DNA from: Halobacillus alkaliphilus
Lineage (GTDB): Bacteria; Bacillota; Bacilli; Bacillales; Halobacillaceae
Length of the DNA stretch: 62,940 bases
Reading direction: 5' to 3'
Assembly: GCF_900113125.1 (NCBI RefSeq)
Contig: NZ_FOOG01000019.1
Span: 1 to 62,940, forward strand
Below the pieces are notes generated by a model that did no database searches, was not told where the DNA came from, and was given only the letters and a program-made list of their open reading frames with translations. Each line of letters opens with the position of its first letter. Within the stretch, counting starts at the first letter, position 1. The position numbers were made by a program, and so were the translations under genes. Positions 27,701 through 36,088 of this stretch are shown in pieces.

Positions 27701-30406
27701 ATCAAACAATAAGGCATTTCCTACCAGTCCTTGGCGCCATAACGGATCAGTCGATGGTTTATAGACCGCGTCATTAAACACGTAGTGCACAGGATCGAAT
27801 TGTCCACTGACTTCCTCTGTCGTTACCTTTCCTTCTTGTTCATCAAATGACCAATGAGCAAGCGGGCCAGTCTGCTTCACTTGGAAGTCGTCTACATTGA
27901 TATGTCCCCACCCTTCTGTAGAGCTGTCCACGACTTTCAGATACACTTCTTCCCCTACATACTCAGAAGCATCCCAAACGACTTTCGAATATTCTTCGGA
28001 GTCGTTCCATTCGGTATTGGTTGCCTTCATCAATTCTTGATCATCGGCCGCCCGTACCAGGGCTACATATAAGTGATCAGGGTCATTTCCTCCACCAATC
28101 AAATAAGAAATCGTCCCTGTTCCAGATAAGATAAACGAAGAGGAACGCAGGACTCCAGTTTGCCCGTCACCCCCGTCTTTAGATCCCCACAGATGGTAGT
28201 CTCCCTGGTGGTTGAACGGCCCTCCCCAGCCCCAATCCGTATCATTGGTTATGTCAGCCGGGCTGAAAGCATCTCCCTCAACGACGGTCCATCCTGTTAA
28301 ATCACCCGTTTCGAAATCCCCATTCTCAAGATCATCTCCGATCGGCTCTCCTTCTGTGTACACCTGAAAATCATCGACGTTAATATGGCCGAATCCATCA
28401 TTATGGTAATCCACGACTTTCAAGTAGAGCGTTTCACCAAGATAGGCACTGGCATCCCAGGAGACGCGGCGGTACTTCTCGTCGCTTGCTCCTGTAGCTT
28501 TGAAGAGTTCTTTCCCGTCTGACGCTCGGACAAGAGCTACATATAAGCGTTCCTTATCCTGCCCGCCGCCGATCAGAAATTCAACTTGCCCTTTTCCGCT
28601 TAATTGAAAAAGATCGGATTGAAGCGTTCCTGTCCGGAAATCGGAATCACTCACGTTCTCAGAAAAACCCCAAAGGTGGTTTTTTCCTTCCTGTTCAAAA
28701 GATTTGCCATCCCAGTACGTTTCTGTTTGAGAAACCCCATGGGTAAAGGCACTTCCGCTTCCCGTCCATCCTGTTAAATCGCCCGTTTCGAATCCCCCGT
28801 TTTCCAAGGTGTTCGGAACGTCTTCAGGAATACTCCTTTTCATAGGTTCCACGTTCGCCTTATTCAAATCCGTCACCTTCAATTGACTAAGGTACGCCTC
28901 TCCTCCAGTACTGAACACTTCCAGCGTGGAAGGGGACTCATCTCTGAAGATCTGATCGGTCAGAACGGTTGTCCCTTCATTTCCGAACACTTCCACAGAC
29001 GACCGGTCCAGGAGGATTCTCATCTGAACTTTCCCGTCCTTCACTTTCAGCGGAGCTTCGTGAACCGCTGCAAAATCTGCTGAGAAGTCGTTCTCCCCTG
29101 ATGACGTACGGTCAAGGGCGATCTTCTCCTCTTTGCTGTGGTAAACGATCGTCGTCGATTGATCGTTTTCGTTCGTCAACGTAAACCCGAAGGAATCCGC
29201 AGACGACTGATCGATATCAAAAGAAGCGGTTATTTCAAGCAAGTCATGGACAGAATCGCCGAGTTTCTGACTTCCTCCTTTCACTACTTCATCTTTTCGC
29301 TCTACGGTTTCTCCTCTTAACTGTTCAAATTCAGTTACAGGCTGCTGTTGGAGTTGGTATGTACCATCCTCTGCTGTACGAAGATTCAATTCCCGCGGAA
29401 TGGACATCGCTCCACGGAAGTTTTCTGTCGGTGTGGCCTGGCCATACTGCCAATTGTTCATCCAGCCAAGCAAAATCGTACGTTCTTCTTCTTTCGGCAG
29501 GTTGTTCCACGTGACTCCGGCATACATGTCTGCCCCATAATCCAAAGGAAGCGGTTTCATTTCTGTAGAAAAAGATTCTCCATCAAAATCACCCACGACA
29601 TATTCCATGCCGGAACCGCCGGCAGAAGCACCTTCACTCACACTCATCATGAGCGCCCATTTCTTTTCGTTTGCATCTCCGTCGACCGGCAGTTCTACAA
29701 GATCCGGGCACTCCCAAACCCCTGCAGCATCGGCCGGACGTTCGAAGGTGTCGGTATGCTGCCAGTCTTTTAGATTATCAGATTGATAAAATTCGATGCT
29801 CTGCCCCGCGGACACAACCATTTTCCATTGTCCTGTCCCTTCATGCCAGAAGACTTTTGGATCTCTGAAAACATCCGTATCATCAGGCATGTCCATGACC
29901 GGATTTCCTTCATACTTCGTCCAAGTTCTTCCTTTATCATTGCTGTAAGCAAGGCTTTGGGTTTGGTGTCCCGCTTTTTCATGCGTGAAGACAGCGACCA
30001 TAGGCGCTTGATCACCCGTTTGGAACCCAGCGGTATTCTTTTGATCTACGACTACACTCCCTGACCAAATATACCCTTTTTCATCCGGATACAACGCGAT
30101 AGGGAGCTCTTCCCAGTTGATTAAATCCTGGCTGACCGCATGCCCCCAATACATCGGACCCCATTGATTCCCGGTTGGGTTATGCTGATAAAATAAATGA
30201 TATTCCCCGTCATAATAGACCAATCCATTGGGGTCATTCATCCAGTTTTCAGCTGGTGAATAATGAAATTGGGAGCGGTATGGATCAAGCGAAGTTCCTT
30301 GACTATCCTGCACCTCCTCCTCAGCCATCGGATAGGTCGGAAACAAAGCCATGATTAATAGGGCAATCGTCAAAACGGTGGTGGACCGACGGATCACATG
30401 TCTCAA
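24734..30406 (-). CDS. Giant secreted protein with two GH32 (fructan hydrolase) domains
   Basis: 1890 residues. Domain order: signal peptide (1-28); GH32 propeller plus beta-sandwich (about 45-515) with D58 in WMNDPNG, D182 in FRDPKV and E232 in WECPDL; two similar modules starting ENGGFETGDLTGW and ENGDFETGDLTGW (about 534-685 and 693-846), each ending HINVDDFQV; a LamG-like fold (849-1080); a second GH32 (about 1105-1590) with E1119 in WMNEPHA, D1252 in QFRDPFV and E1310 in VWELPV; a third repeat module (1611-1767, HINVDD again); and a charged helical tail (1772-1890) without an LPXTG anchor. The first domain looks like an exo-levanase/inulinase. The second has Glu where the Asp nucleophile is usual and Leu in place of the Cys after the acid/base Glu. 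Substrate (levan or inulin) cannot be told from sequence. Confidence 0.9.
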   Translation of the reverse strand: MRHVIRRSTTVLTIALLIMALFPTYPMAEEEVQDSQGTSLDPYRSQFHYSPAENWMNDPNGLVYYDGEYHLFYQHNPTGNQWGPMYWGHAVSQDLINWEELPIALYPDEKGYIWSGSVVVDQKNTAGFQTGDQAPMVAVFTHEKAGHQTQSLAYSNDKGRTWTKYEGNPVMDMPDDTDVFRDPKVFWHEGTGQWKMVVSAGQSIEFYQSDNLKDWQHTDTFERPADAAGVWECPDLVELPVDGDANEKKWALMMSVSEGASAGGSGMEYVVGDFDGESFSTEMKPLPLDYGADMYAGVTWNNLPKEEERTILLGWMNNWQYGQATPTENFRGAMSIPRELNLRTAEDGTYQLQQQPVTEFEQLRGETVERKDEVVKGGSQKLGDSVHDLLEITASFDIDQSSADSFGFTLTNENDQSTTIVYHSKEEKIALDRTSSGENDFSADFAAVHEAPLKVKDGKVQMRILLDRSSVEVFGNEGTTVLTDQIFRDESPSTLEVFSTGGEAYLSQLKVTDLNKANVEPMKRSIPEDVPNTLENGGFETGDLTGWTGSGSAFTHGVSQTETYWDGKSFEQEGKNHLWGFSENVSDSDFRTGTLQSDLFQLSGKGQVEFLIGGGQDKERLYVALVRASDGKELFKATGASDEKYRRVSWDASAYLGETLYLKVVDYHNDGFGHINVDDFQVYTEGEPIGDDLENGDFETGDLTGWTVVEGDAFSPADITNDTDWGWGGPFNHQGDYHLWGSKDGGDGQTGVLRSSSFILSGTGTISYLIGGGNDPDHLYVALVRAADDQELMKATNTEWNDSEEYSKVVWDASEYVGEEVYLKVVDSSTEGWGHINVDDFQVKQTGPLAHWSFDEQEGKVTTEEVSGQFDPVHYVFNDAVYKPSTDPLWRQGLVGNALLFDGYSTWVTHTDESFVQPEDALTIEGWVAPRAYEWGDLNQVSAIVNQHDKSKGEGFILGMGRHGKLSFQAGINGEWQEVSTTSDQVLEKDQWSHVAATFDRNDQSMKLYLNGELVGQAETTNGRITTSSEDLLIGKHNQAAQINGVFDANMFNGLMDEVKIANEAKTAEEIQQEYQSMVENFADHTLPEPSMDWDRTRYDGDQHRPQYHFMPPEHWMNEPHAPIYYNGKYHIFYQKNPQGPYWHHIHWGHAVSEDLVHWEELPTALAPEANSVAPDGVWSGSATLDENGEPILFFTAGDDSKFPNQMTGLAVSEDPSDPELKEWRMLDEPVTIQEENLPAEEGEVMYGQFRDPFVWKDGDTWYQLMGSGIDQVGGTALLYSSKDLENWTYEKPFFTGDSESYPKTGDVWELPVFLPIGKGESGEEKYAFFINPWFDGYSPHNVKYTFYWVGTWDKENLAFVPDHEEPKMFDYGEHFTGPSGMVDEDGTPILFNIAQDKRSEQEHYDAGWAHNAGLPVELSLRGNNDLGLQPIQELESLRGDSLVSFENKGMKEANELIQDVEGDMLEIILDIDPKKADKVGIKVRQSENGEEETLVYYDTTEETFAINRNQSSLDPDVSKGVQGGELKLNGDRWQLHLYLDRSMVEAYANGHKSITSRVYPTSYDALGLEIWSEGGDPEIVSMDVWEMNGAFGETAPVYEKETETIPPHGELENHDFQTGDLSGWNIVEGEAFSDAHVTAKDDWGWGGPFDQAEAQIDPERHHLWGFLDSSGGDAATGILESQAFELGGNGKIDFLIGGGNNIEQLSVSLIRVSNGNVLKQATGRNQETYRRVEWDASEYVGETLLIRITDKAEGGWGHINVDDVNVPGVLSEEERLLGQLKEMDLQTGKDLDEKIELYQDAEDKIEEEEETLRLIKNEMIDFLEKKLKLKKKEYTLSSIQLHFYVQHAIEETGARQPSDAGKVQGYVMKRVNKHAKGKEVRSVTEKYLK

Positions 30407-30427
30407 GTGATCTCCCTCCTTTTAAGT

Positions 30428-30441
30428 TGTAAGCGCTATCA
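30428..30441 (+). promoter_or_regulatory. cre site (CcpA) ahead of the giant GH32 gene
   Basis: TGTAAGCGCTATCA fits the catabolite-responsive consensus TGWAANCGNTNWCA at every fixed position. It lies 22 bases upstream of the start codon on the minus strand, where CcpA binding would block transcription. A nearby AT-rich inverted element (ATAGTGCGCTAT, 30446-30457) could be a second regulatory site. Confidence 0.75.
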
Positions 30442-30484
30442 AAAAATAGTGCGCTATTTTTTTAAAACCCATGTAAAAAGAAAC

Positions 30485-30514
30485 CCCGTCTGTGCTTTCA
30501 AACAGTCAGACGGG
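30485..30514 (-). terminator. Terminator of the transporter/fructosidase operon
   Basis: On the minus strand CCCGTCTG and CAGACGGG pair across 14 bases, then GTTTCTTTTT. The stem overlaps the stop codon of the YesL-like gene, so the giant GH32 gene downstream needs its own promoter. Confidence 0.75.
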
Positions 30515-31108
30515 CGTTTGAGTCTCTTGTTGAAAAGGAAACAAAAGGACGGTTAACATAAGAATGACATTGACGGAATACAACGGCAGGATGCCAGGTA
30601 TGAACCGAATACACAAGAGAAGCAGAACAAACCCGGCGATAAAAGAAAGCAGACGACCAGGGTAAAGCAACATAAGATGAATGGCGTTTTTCAAGGCTTC
30701 TTTCGCCTTCATTCCATGACTGAGAGGGTTGAATGTTAAGATAGCCGTCATCAACACCCCTCCACCCAAAAACACGGTACCGCTGAAGAAAAGGTAGAAC
30801 CATATCCCTGTGAACTGAAGACTGGTATAGATATTGAGCCCTAAAAGGATCAGTAAAACCAACGTACATAAGAACACAACATTCGCAGAAAGAAAGGATC
30901 GTTTGTAAATGTTCCAATAAAACGCTACCGGATGAGGACGCCGGTCCGCGATCCACTCTTTCAATAAGGCGACACAGGCGGCAGAAGCAGGAAAGATACC
31001 GAAAACTCCGCCACCCATCAGTGTAAAAGTAATCCACAATACATTTAAAATCGCAAGCCGCATCAACCAGTCACAGACCAGGTAGATGAGGTTTCCCGTA
31101 CCTTTCAT
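30506..31108 (-). CDS. YesL-like membrane protein (DUF624)
   Basis: 200 residues from MKGTGNLIYLVCDWLMRLAI. An ATG six bases earlier abuts the AGGAGG and is less likely the start. About five membrane segments; the N-terminal motif NVLWITFTLMGGGVFGIFPASAACVALLKEW is the mark of the DUF624 family. Such genes commonly sit in polysaccharide-utilisation loci of bacilli beside CUT1 transporters (as yesL does in rhamnogalacturonan loci), but their role is unknown; a helper of transport is a guess. It follows the GH32 gene by 21 bases. Confidence 0.88.
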   Translation of the reverse strand: MKGTGNLIYLVCDWLMRLAILNVLWITFTLMGGGVFGIFPASAACVALLKEWIADRRPHPVAFYWNIYKRSFLSANVVFLCTLVLLILLGLNIYTSLQFTGIWFYLFFSGTVFLGGGVLMTAILTFNPLSHGMKAKEALKNAIHLMLLYPGRLLSFIAGFVLLLLCIRFIPGILPLYSVNVILMLTVLLFPFQQETQTPV

Positions 31109-31129
31109 TTTCATCCTCCTATTCTTCCT

Positions 31130-32605
31130 TTAAGCGTTTGGTTTCCAGATCGATCTCATTTCAAAAACCGACGACCGTTTCACTTCTAGGGTTCCGCGAA
31201 CAGCTTCCACTTTCAACTTAGCTTCGTGATCAGCTATGGGTAAGTATAAATTCGTCATGCTTATTTCTCCGTCGCCAAGAAAGATTTCGACCGAGGAATG
31301 GTCACAGACAAGCTTAAGATGGAAAGACGAAAGGTCACCACTCAAAGGTGCCTGACACGTACACGCATATTCACTTGAAAAATCAAGGTCCGTCCCGTCC
31401 CTTTGAACGTAGATCACATTTTTCTCGCGATCAATACCAACCCTTAGACCTCTATCCTGCTTTCCAAATAAGCGTGCTTCAAACGCGCCATCCTTTTCCA
31501 TTTCCACATCCAATTCCCATAGGAAAGGAGAAGCAGGCTGGTCTAGCTCGATGGATTGCTTTTCTTTGAGTAAGGAAGGATCCTTCTCCATTCGTTTCTC
31601 TATTAAATTTGTAAGCTCTGCGACAGGCTTTTGAATCAGTAGTTCCTGACCTTCAACCCTAGTTAAAGTCAATTCTCTTGGAATCGTCATCGCACTTCTC
31701 CACGGATCTGTCGGCACGTCATTGGCATATTGCCAATTACTCATCCAGGCAAGGACCACCCTTCTCCCTGGTACATCGGAAAAGGATTGCGACGCATAAA
31801 AGTCTTTGCCGTAGTCAAGCCAGCGCACCGAGTCTTTCGGCTGATGAGGAACAAAGTGCTTGCCATCAAAGGATCCGATAAAATACTGCGTGCCGGACCC
31901 ACCTGCAGGAGCGCCAGCATCAATCCCGATCGGCATCACCCATTTCTTTTCCCCGGATATTTCATTCGTGAGAGGGAACAGATCCGGACATTCCCACACC
32001 CCTTTTTGTTCGCCCCACCCTTCTCCAAATTCACTAACATAGGTCCACTGCTTCAAATCAGGCGAGGTGTAGAATTGAACTTTTCTCCCTGCAGCAAGCA
32101 CCATCACCCACTTCTCTGTATCCTCATGCCAGCATACCTTCGGATCACGAAAGTCCTTGATTCCAGGGTTTGGAATCACCGGATTGTCCTCATATTTCAC
32201 CCAAGTCCGCCCCCGGTCTTTACTGTAGGCGATGCTCTGCCTTTGTAAATCTCCATCTGCATGGGTAAAAACAGCAACCAGGCCCGGTTTTCCATCAAAA
32301 AAACCACTCGTATCCTTGTGGTCGACCACAGCACTCCCCGAAAAAATCATGCCTAGATCATCTGGATAGAGGGCGACACGAAGATGTTCCCATGCGATCA
32401 TATCCTTACTGACAGCGTGGCCCCAGTGCATCGGCCCCCATTTTTTACTATCTGGATGATATTGATAAAAGAGGTGATATTCCCCTTCAAAGTAAACAAG
32501 ACCATTAGGATCATTCATCCACATTTGTTCGGGGGTGAAATGGATGTGAGGCCGATACCTCTCCTGATAATACCCATTCGTCGTTAATGGCTGCTTTTGA
32601 ATCAT
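31130..32605 (-). CDS. Cytoplasmic GH32 beta-fructosidase
   Basis: 491 residues, with no signal peptide, so intracellular. GH32 signatures: nucleophile Asp in MWMNDPNG (about residue 30), FRDPKVCWHEDTEKW, and the acid/base Glu in GVWECPDLFPL, followed by the C-terminal beta-sandwich. It should release fructose from imported fructo-oligosaccharides or sucrose. It resembles the first GH32 domain of the giant protein in the same locus, so the two may be related by duplication. RBS GAAGGAG before the ATG. It lies between the permease gene and the YesL-like gene. Confidence 0.93.
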   Translation of the reverse strand: MIQKQPLTTNGYYQERYRPHIHFTPEQMWMNDPNGLVYFEGEYHLFYQYHPDSKKWGPMHWGHAVSKDMIAWEHLRVALYPDDLGMIFSGSAVVDHKDTSGFFDGKPGLVAVFTHADGDLQRQSIAYSKDRGRTWVKYEDNPVIPNPGIKDFRDPKVCWHEDTEKWVMVLAAGRKVQFYTSPDLKQWTYVSEFGEGWGEQKGVWECPDLFPLTNEISGEKKWVMPIGIDAGAPAGGSGTQYFIGSFDGKHFVPHQPKDSVRWLDYGKDFYASQSFSDVPGRRVVLAWMSNWQYANDVPTDPWRSAMTIPRELTLTRVEGQELLIQKPVAELTNLIEKRMEKDPSLLKEKQSIELDQPASPFLWELDVEMEKDGAFEARLFGKQDRGLRVGIDREKNVIYVQRDGTDLDFSSEYACTCQAPLSGDLSSFHLKLVCDHSSVEIFLGDGEISMTNLYLPIADHEAKLKVEAVRGTLEVKRSSVFEMRSIWKPNA

Positions 32606-32694
32606 ATGTTATGGCACTCCTTCCAACAAAAATTGCACCCTTCCCCTCAGGAGGAGTTTCTCCACTTTCCGCCTGACATTTGAGTGACAATCAT

Positions 32695-33549
32695 TTAGTT
32701 TTTTGAACCTGTATGGGTTAATCCTTGTACGTAATATCTTTGCAGGAAAACAAAAATCAACAGCATAGGAACAGTGGCAATCGTTAAAGCAGCCATTACC
32801 TGCCCCCACTTGATTGGTGGTTCGTTCATGAAGTATTGAAGACCAATCTGGATGGTACGCATGCTTTCATCCGAAGCGACAACAAGCGGCCAGAGGAAGT
32901 CATTCCAGTGGTTGATAAATAAGACAATCGCCACAGTTGCAAACACCGGTTTAGAAAGCGGGACAATAATTCGGAAGAAGATTCCGATTTGAGAACAACC
33001 ATCGATTTTGGCCGCTTCCTCCAATTCTTTAGGAAAGTCGAGGAAAAACTGCCGGAATAAAAAGATCGCAAAAGCATTTGCAATAAACGGGACAATCAAA
33101 CCGGTGTACGTATTGACCCACCCAAGGTCATACACCAAAACGTAGAGGGGTAGAAAGATACTTTCCGGCGGGATGATCAGGGTCGCGATAATGACTCCAA
33201 GCCAGAAACCAGCCAGTGGAAAACGAAACCGGGCCAAGGCGTAACCAGCCATTGAATTGACAATAAGTCCAAAGACAATGATACCGGTTGTATAAATCAA
33301 GCTATTTAAAATGTACTTCATAAGGTCTACACGTTGAAAAGCCGCGATATAATTGTGGAAGTATCCCTCTTCTACTTCACCGGGAGCCGGGGGCAGAAAG
33401 GCTTTCAGTGATTTCATATCCCTGAAGATTTGAAACTCATCTTTCAATGATGAAACAAGCATCCATACTAAGGGAAAGAGAAAGATGAATGTGAGTAAAA
33501 TTAAAGATACATATAAGACGACTCTCTGGATCCTTTTCTTTCTTTTCAT
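32695..33549 (-). CDS. Carbohydrate ABC transporter permease (MalG type, CUT1)
   Basis: 284 residues with six membrane segments. The coupling loop EELEEAAKIDGCSQIGIFFRIIVPLSKP (EAA motif, about 190-218) contacts the ATPase. It ends with the QRYYVQGLTHTGSKN tail typical of MalG-like subunits. It starts five bases after the previous permease stop, and must partner with it. No ATPase gene is present nearby; MsmX-like shared ATPases do this job in B. subtilis. Confidence 0.95.
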   Translation of the reverse strand: MKRKKRIQRVVLYVSLILLTFIFLFPLVWMLVSSLKDEFQIFRDMKSLKAFLPPAPGEVEEGYFHNYIAAFQRVDLMKYILNSLIYTTGIIVFGLIVNSMAGYALARFRFPLAGFWLGVIIATLIIPPESIFLPLYVLVYDLGWVNTYTGLIVPFIANAFAIFLFRQFFLDFPKELEEAAKIDGCSQIGIFFRIIVPLSKPVFATVAIVLFINHWNDFLWPLVVASDESMRTIQIGLQYFMNEPPIKWGQVMAALTIATVPMLLIFVFLQRYYVQGLTHTGSKN

Positions 33550-33554
33550 AGCTT

Positions 33555-34538
33555 TTACCCCCTCTCCTCACGTATGAGCATACGCTGAATAATGGTGATT
33601 GTAAGGACAATCAGTGTAAAGACAACGGCCATGGCTGATGCATAACCAACATCTCGATAGTTGAATCCCGTTTCATAGATGTGATAGACCAGAGAGTTGG
33701 TAGACCCGAGCGGTCCTCCCTGTGTCATGATCATCGGCTGAACGAGTAATTTAAAGGCAGCAATGCTGATCGTAATAAAAATAAACAAGGCAATGTTTTT
33801 CAAACCTGGCAAAGTCACATGTAAAAACTTCTGCCAATTGCTTGCTCCATCAATATCTGCCGCTTCATATAAATGGTTCGGAATGTTTTGAAGGCCTGCC
33901 AGGAAGATCATCATCTGGAAACCGGCCCCTTGCCAGACAGACATGACAATGATGGAGTTCATAGCCTGATCCGGGCTTGTAAGAAATGGCTGTGGTGAAA
34001 TCCCTATGATGCCTAGCAACTGATTGATCAAACCTTCGTTTGGATTGTACATAAACGTCCAGAGAATCGATACCACAACCAAAGACATCACGACAGGGGA
34101 GAAAAAGGCCGTTCGGAAAAGCACGCGGAACTTTAATTTCTTATTAATGAGTAAGGCAAGCCCTAACGCGACCGCCAGCTGAACAGGAACGACAATGACA
34201 GAAAAATATACAGTATTCCAAAAGGCTTGTCGGAATTGGGCATCCTGCCATATATAAGAGAAATTCTCGACCCCGATAAAAGAAATATCATCCGGTTTTA
34301 AAATATAGAAATCTGTAAAACTATAATAGAAAGCAGCTCCCATCGGATACAAAAGGAAGACGCCCAGAAGGATTAAGGCAGGAGCCAGAAAGAAGTATCC
34401 AGTCACCGCTTCTTGGAATGCCTGTGACTTTCTTCTTTTTTTTCTCTTTGGCGGCACCTTTTTAATCGATGGTTTAGATGGAGCTTTATATTGGTCACGA
34501 TCGGTCAGTTGTTTTGCAGAAGAACTATTCCCTTTCAT
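33555..34538 (-). CDS. Carbohydrate ABC transporter permease (MalF type, CUT1)
   Basis: 327 residues. A basic N-terminal tail of about 40 residues (rich in Lys and Arg, KKVPPKRKKRRK) precedes six membrane segments. The EAA coupling loop is LYEAADIDGASNWQKFLHVTLPGLKN. The motif FYSFTDFYIL and the ending LIREERG are usual for MalF-type subunits. It pairs with the MalG-type gene downstream. Gap to the binding-protein gene is 92 bases. Confidence 0.95.
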   Translation of the reverse strand: MKGNSSSAKQLTDRDQYKAPSKPSIKKVPPKRKKRRKSQAFQEAVTGYFFLAPALILLGVFLLYPMGAAFYYSFTDFYILKPDDISFIGVENFSYIWQDAQFRQAFWNTVYFSVIVVPVQLAVALGLALLINKKLKFRVLFRTAFFSPVVMSLVVVSILWTFMYNPNEGLINQLLGIIGISPQPFLTSPDQAMNSIIVMSVWQGAGFQMMIFLAGLQNIPNHLYEAADIDGASNWQKFLHVTLPGLKNIALFIFITISIAAFKLLVQPMIMTQGGPLGSTNSLVYHIYETGFNYRDVGYASAMAVVFTLIVLTITIIQRMLIREERG

Positions 34539-34630
34539 ATTGGTTCACCCTCTCTTTCAAACACGTGGACGTCCGGTCTTTAAAATCATTTGGAGCCTGC
34601 AGCACTCACAGGCCCCGATTATTGGTTGGG

Positions 34631-35983
34631 TTATTCTTCAAAACGTTTCAATTCACGCTCCACACGTTGAACCTGCTGTTCCACCACACTCTCTACATCT
34701 TCTCCTAGAGCAGCGGCATGGAAAGATTGAGCAAACGCATCTGTCAATACTGGATAAGCAGGTGTAGCCGGGCGGGCATGGGCCGTTTCAAGGACTTGTT
34801 CCTTCATAACGCTCCATGGAAGCTCATTGAATTTCTCCATGTTTTCGAACGCAGACTTCTGTGCCGGCGGCATGCCTGTGGCTTTCGAGATTTTGATTGT
34901 TGATTCTTCATTCGTCATCCACTTCATAAGCTCGACAGCTGCTTCAGGATTTTCTGTATTATTTGTGACAGCATAAGCCATGCTTCCAGATGGAGACACT
35001 TTTTCGTCTTTATAAGGGTACGGCATCATCCCCCAGTTCAAGCCGGCATCTTCAGCGGAAACAGCAATCCATGGACCGCCTAAAGCAAGGGCTGCATTTC
35101 CTTCCTCAAACTGCATCTCACCTGGACTATCGGTAACGACACCTTCAGCAAATAGTTCTTTCACATAGTTTAAAGCTTCAATGGTTTCAGGACTGTTTAA
35201 ATAGCCATCCACTTTTGTACCATCCTCGGAAATCAACGCGCCTCCATTAGACCAGGCAAGCGGTGCTCCCATAAACGTCAACCATTCACCAACACCGTAG
35301 TTCATAAACAAGTTCAGTCCATAACGGTCTTCTTTCGTCAGCTTCTTAGAGTTCTCCATCAATTCATCCCACGTCCAGGCTTCTTCGATAGAATCAGCCG
35401 GCTCAATTCCGGCTTCATCCAACAAGTCTTTGTTGTAATAAAGCATGACGGAAGCTTCCATTGCTCCTAAGGAGTATAATTTGTCGTTGTATGTGCCTTG
35501 TTGAATAATCGAATCTACATATTGGCTTTTCGTTTCTTCGTCAACATAATCATCGATCGGCTGAATCACTCCAGCATCCGCAAAGCTTGAGACGTAAGGG
35601 CCGTCCACCGCCATCACATCAGGCAGGTTCCCTGCTACAAGAGCGGCATTGATACTGTCACTGTAAGCACTTGCTCCGTCATCAATGATGACTTCTGCGT
35701 TGACATGGATGTCCTCATGCTCTTTGTTGAAGGCATCAATCAATTCAATGTACGCATTGGTCTCATCTTCACCTGTTTGGTGAATCCAGAAATCAAGCAT
35801 GACCTCTTCATCCCCTGTAGCTTCAACACTTGTATCAACGGAACCAGTCTCCACGGTATCACTTGTTGTATTCTCCCCAGAACTCTCACTCTCTGCTTCT
35901 GAATTCGCGTTACTGTCACTCGAACAAGCCGCAAGCATCAACGTTACAAGAATCCCTGCCAACAAATACGATAATCTTTTCAT
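34631..35983 (-). CDS. Sugar-binding lipoprotein of the ABC transporter (family 1)
   Basis: 450 residues from MKRLSYLLAGILVTLMLAAC; GGAGG precedes this start while the longer frame begins 21 bases earlier inside the signal. Lipid Cys is near position 20. The linker is rich in Ser, Glu and Thr; a binding domain of the extracellular family 1 follows (FWIHQTGEDETNAYIELIDAFNKEHEDI, then EGNAALALGGPWIAVSA and ATGMPPAQKSAF). The acidic surface suits salty surroundings. The operator pair is 55-78 bases upstream of the start codon. Confidence 0.95.
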   Translation of the reverse strand: MKRLSYLLAGILVTLMLAACSSDSNANSEAESESSGENTTSDTVETGSVDTSVEATGDEEVMLDFWIHQTGEDETNAYIELIDAFNKEHEDIHVNAEVIIDDGASAYSDSINAALVAGNLPDVMAVDGPYVSSFADAGVIQPIDDYVDEETKSQYVDSIIQQGTYNDKLYSLGAMEASVMLYYNKDLLDEAGIEPADSIEEAWTWDELMENSKKLTKEDRYGLNLFMNYGVGEWLTFMGAPLAWSNGGALISEDGTKVDGYLNSPETIEALNYVKELFAEGVVTDSPGEMQFEEGNAALALGGPWIAVSAEDAGLNWGMMPYPYKDEKVSPSGSMAYAVTNNTENPEAAVELMKWMTNEESTIKISKATGMPPAQKSAFENMEKFNELPWSVMKEQVLETAHARPATPAYPVLTDAFAQSFHAAALGEDVESVVEQQVQRVERELKRFEE

Positions 35984-36037
35984 CCTCCGTACCTCCCATT
36001 TCATAATTGAATGCTGACAAATAACCTTTCGTCCTAA

Positions 36038-36061
36038 GTAAACGTTTACGTAATCGTTTAC
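36038..36061 (-). promoter_or_regulatory. Paired 12-bp LacI-type operators of the transporter operon
   Basis: Two abutting 12-mers, GTAAACGTTTAC (a perfect palindrome, 36038-36049) and GTAATCGTTTAC (36050-36061), with the CG centre typical of LacI-family sites. They stand upstream of the sugar-binding protein gene. The regulator gene in this cluster carries a similar pair. Confidence 0.8.
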
Positions 36062-36088
36062 TTAATGGTTAAAAAGAGAAGGCTCTCT

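Noticed and set aside
30498-31037. 179-codon minus-strand frame overlapping the YesL-like gene
   Set aside because: Different frame of the same strand; the DUF624 motifs belong to the other frame, which also has the ribosome site.
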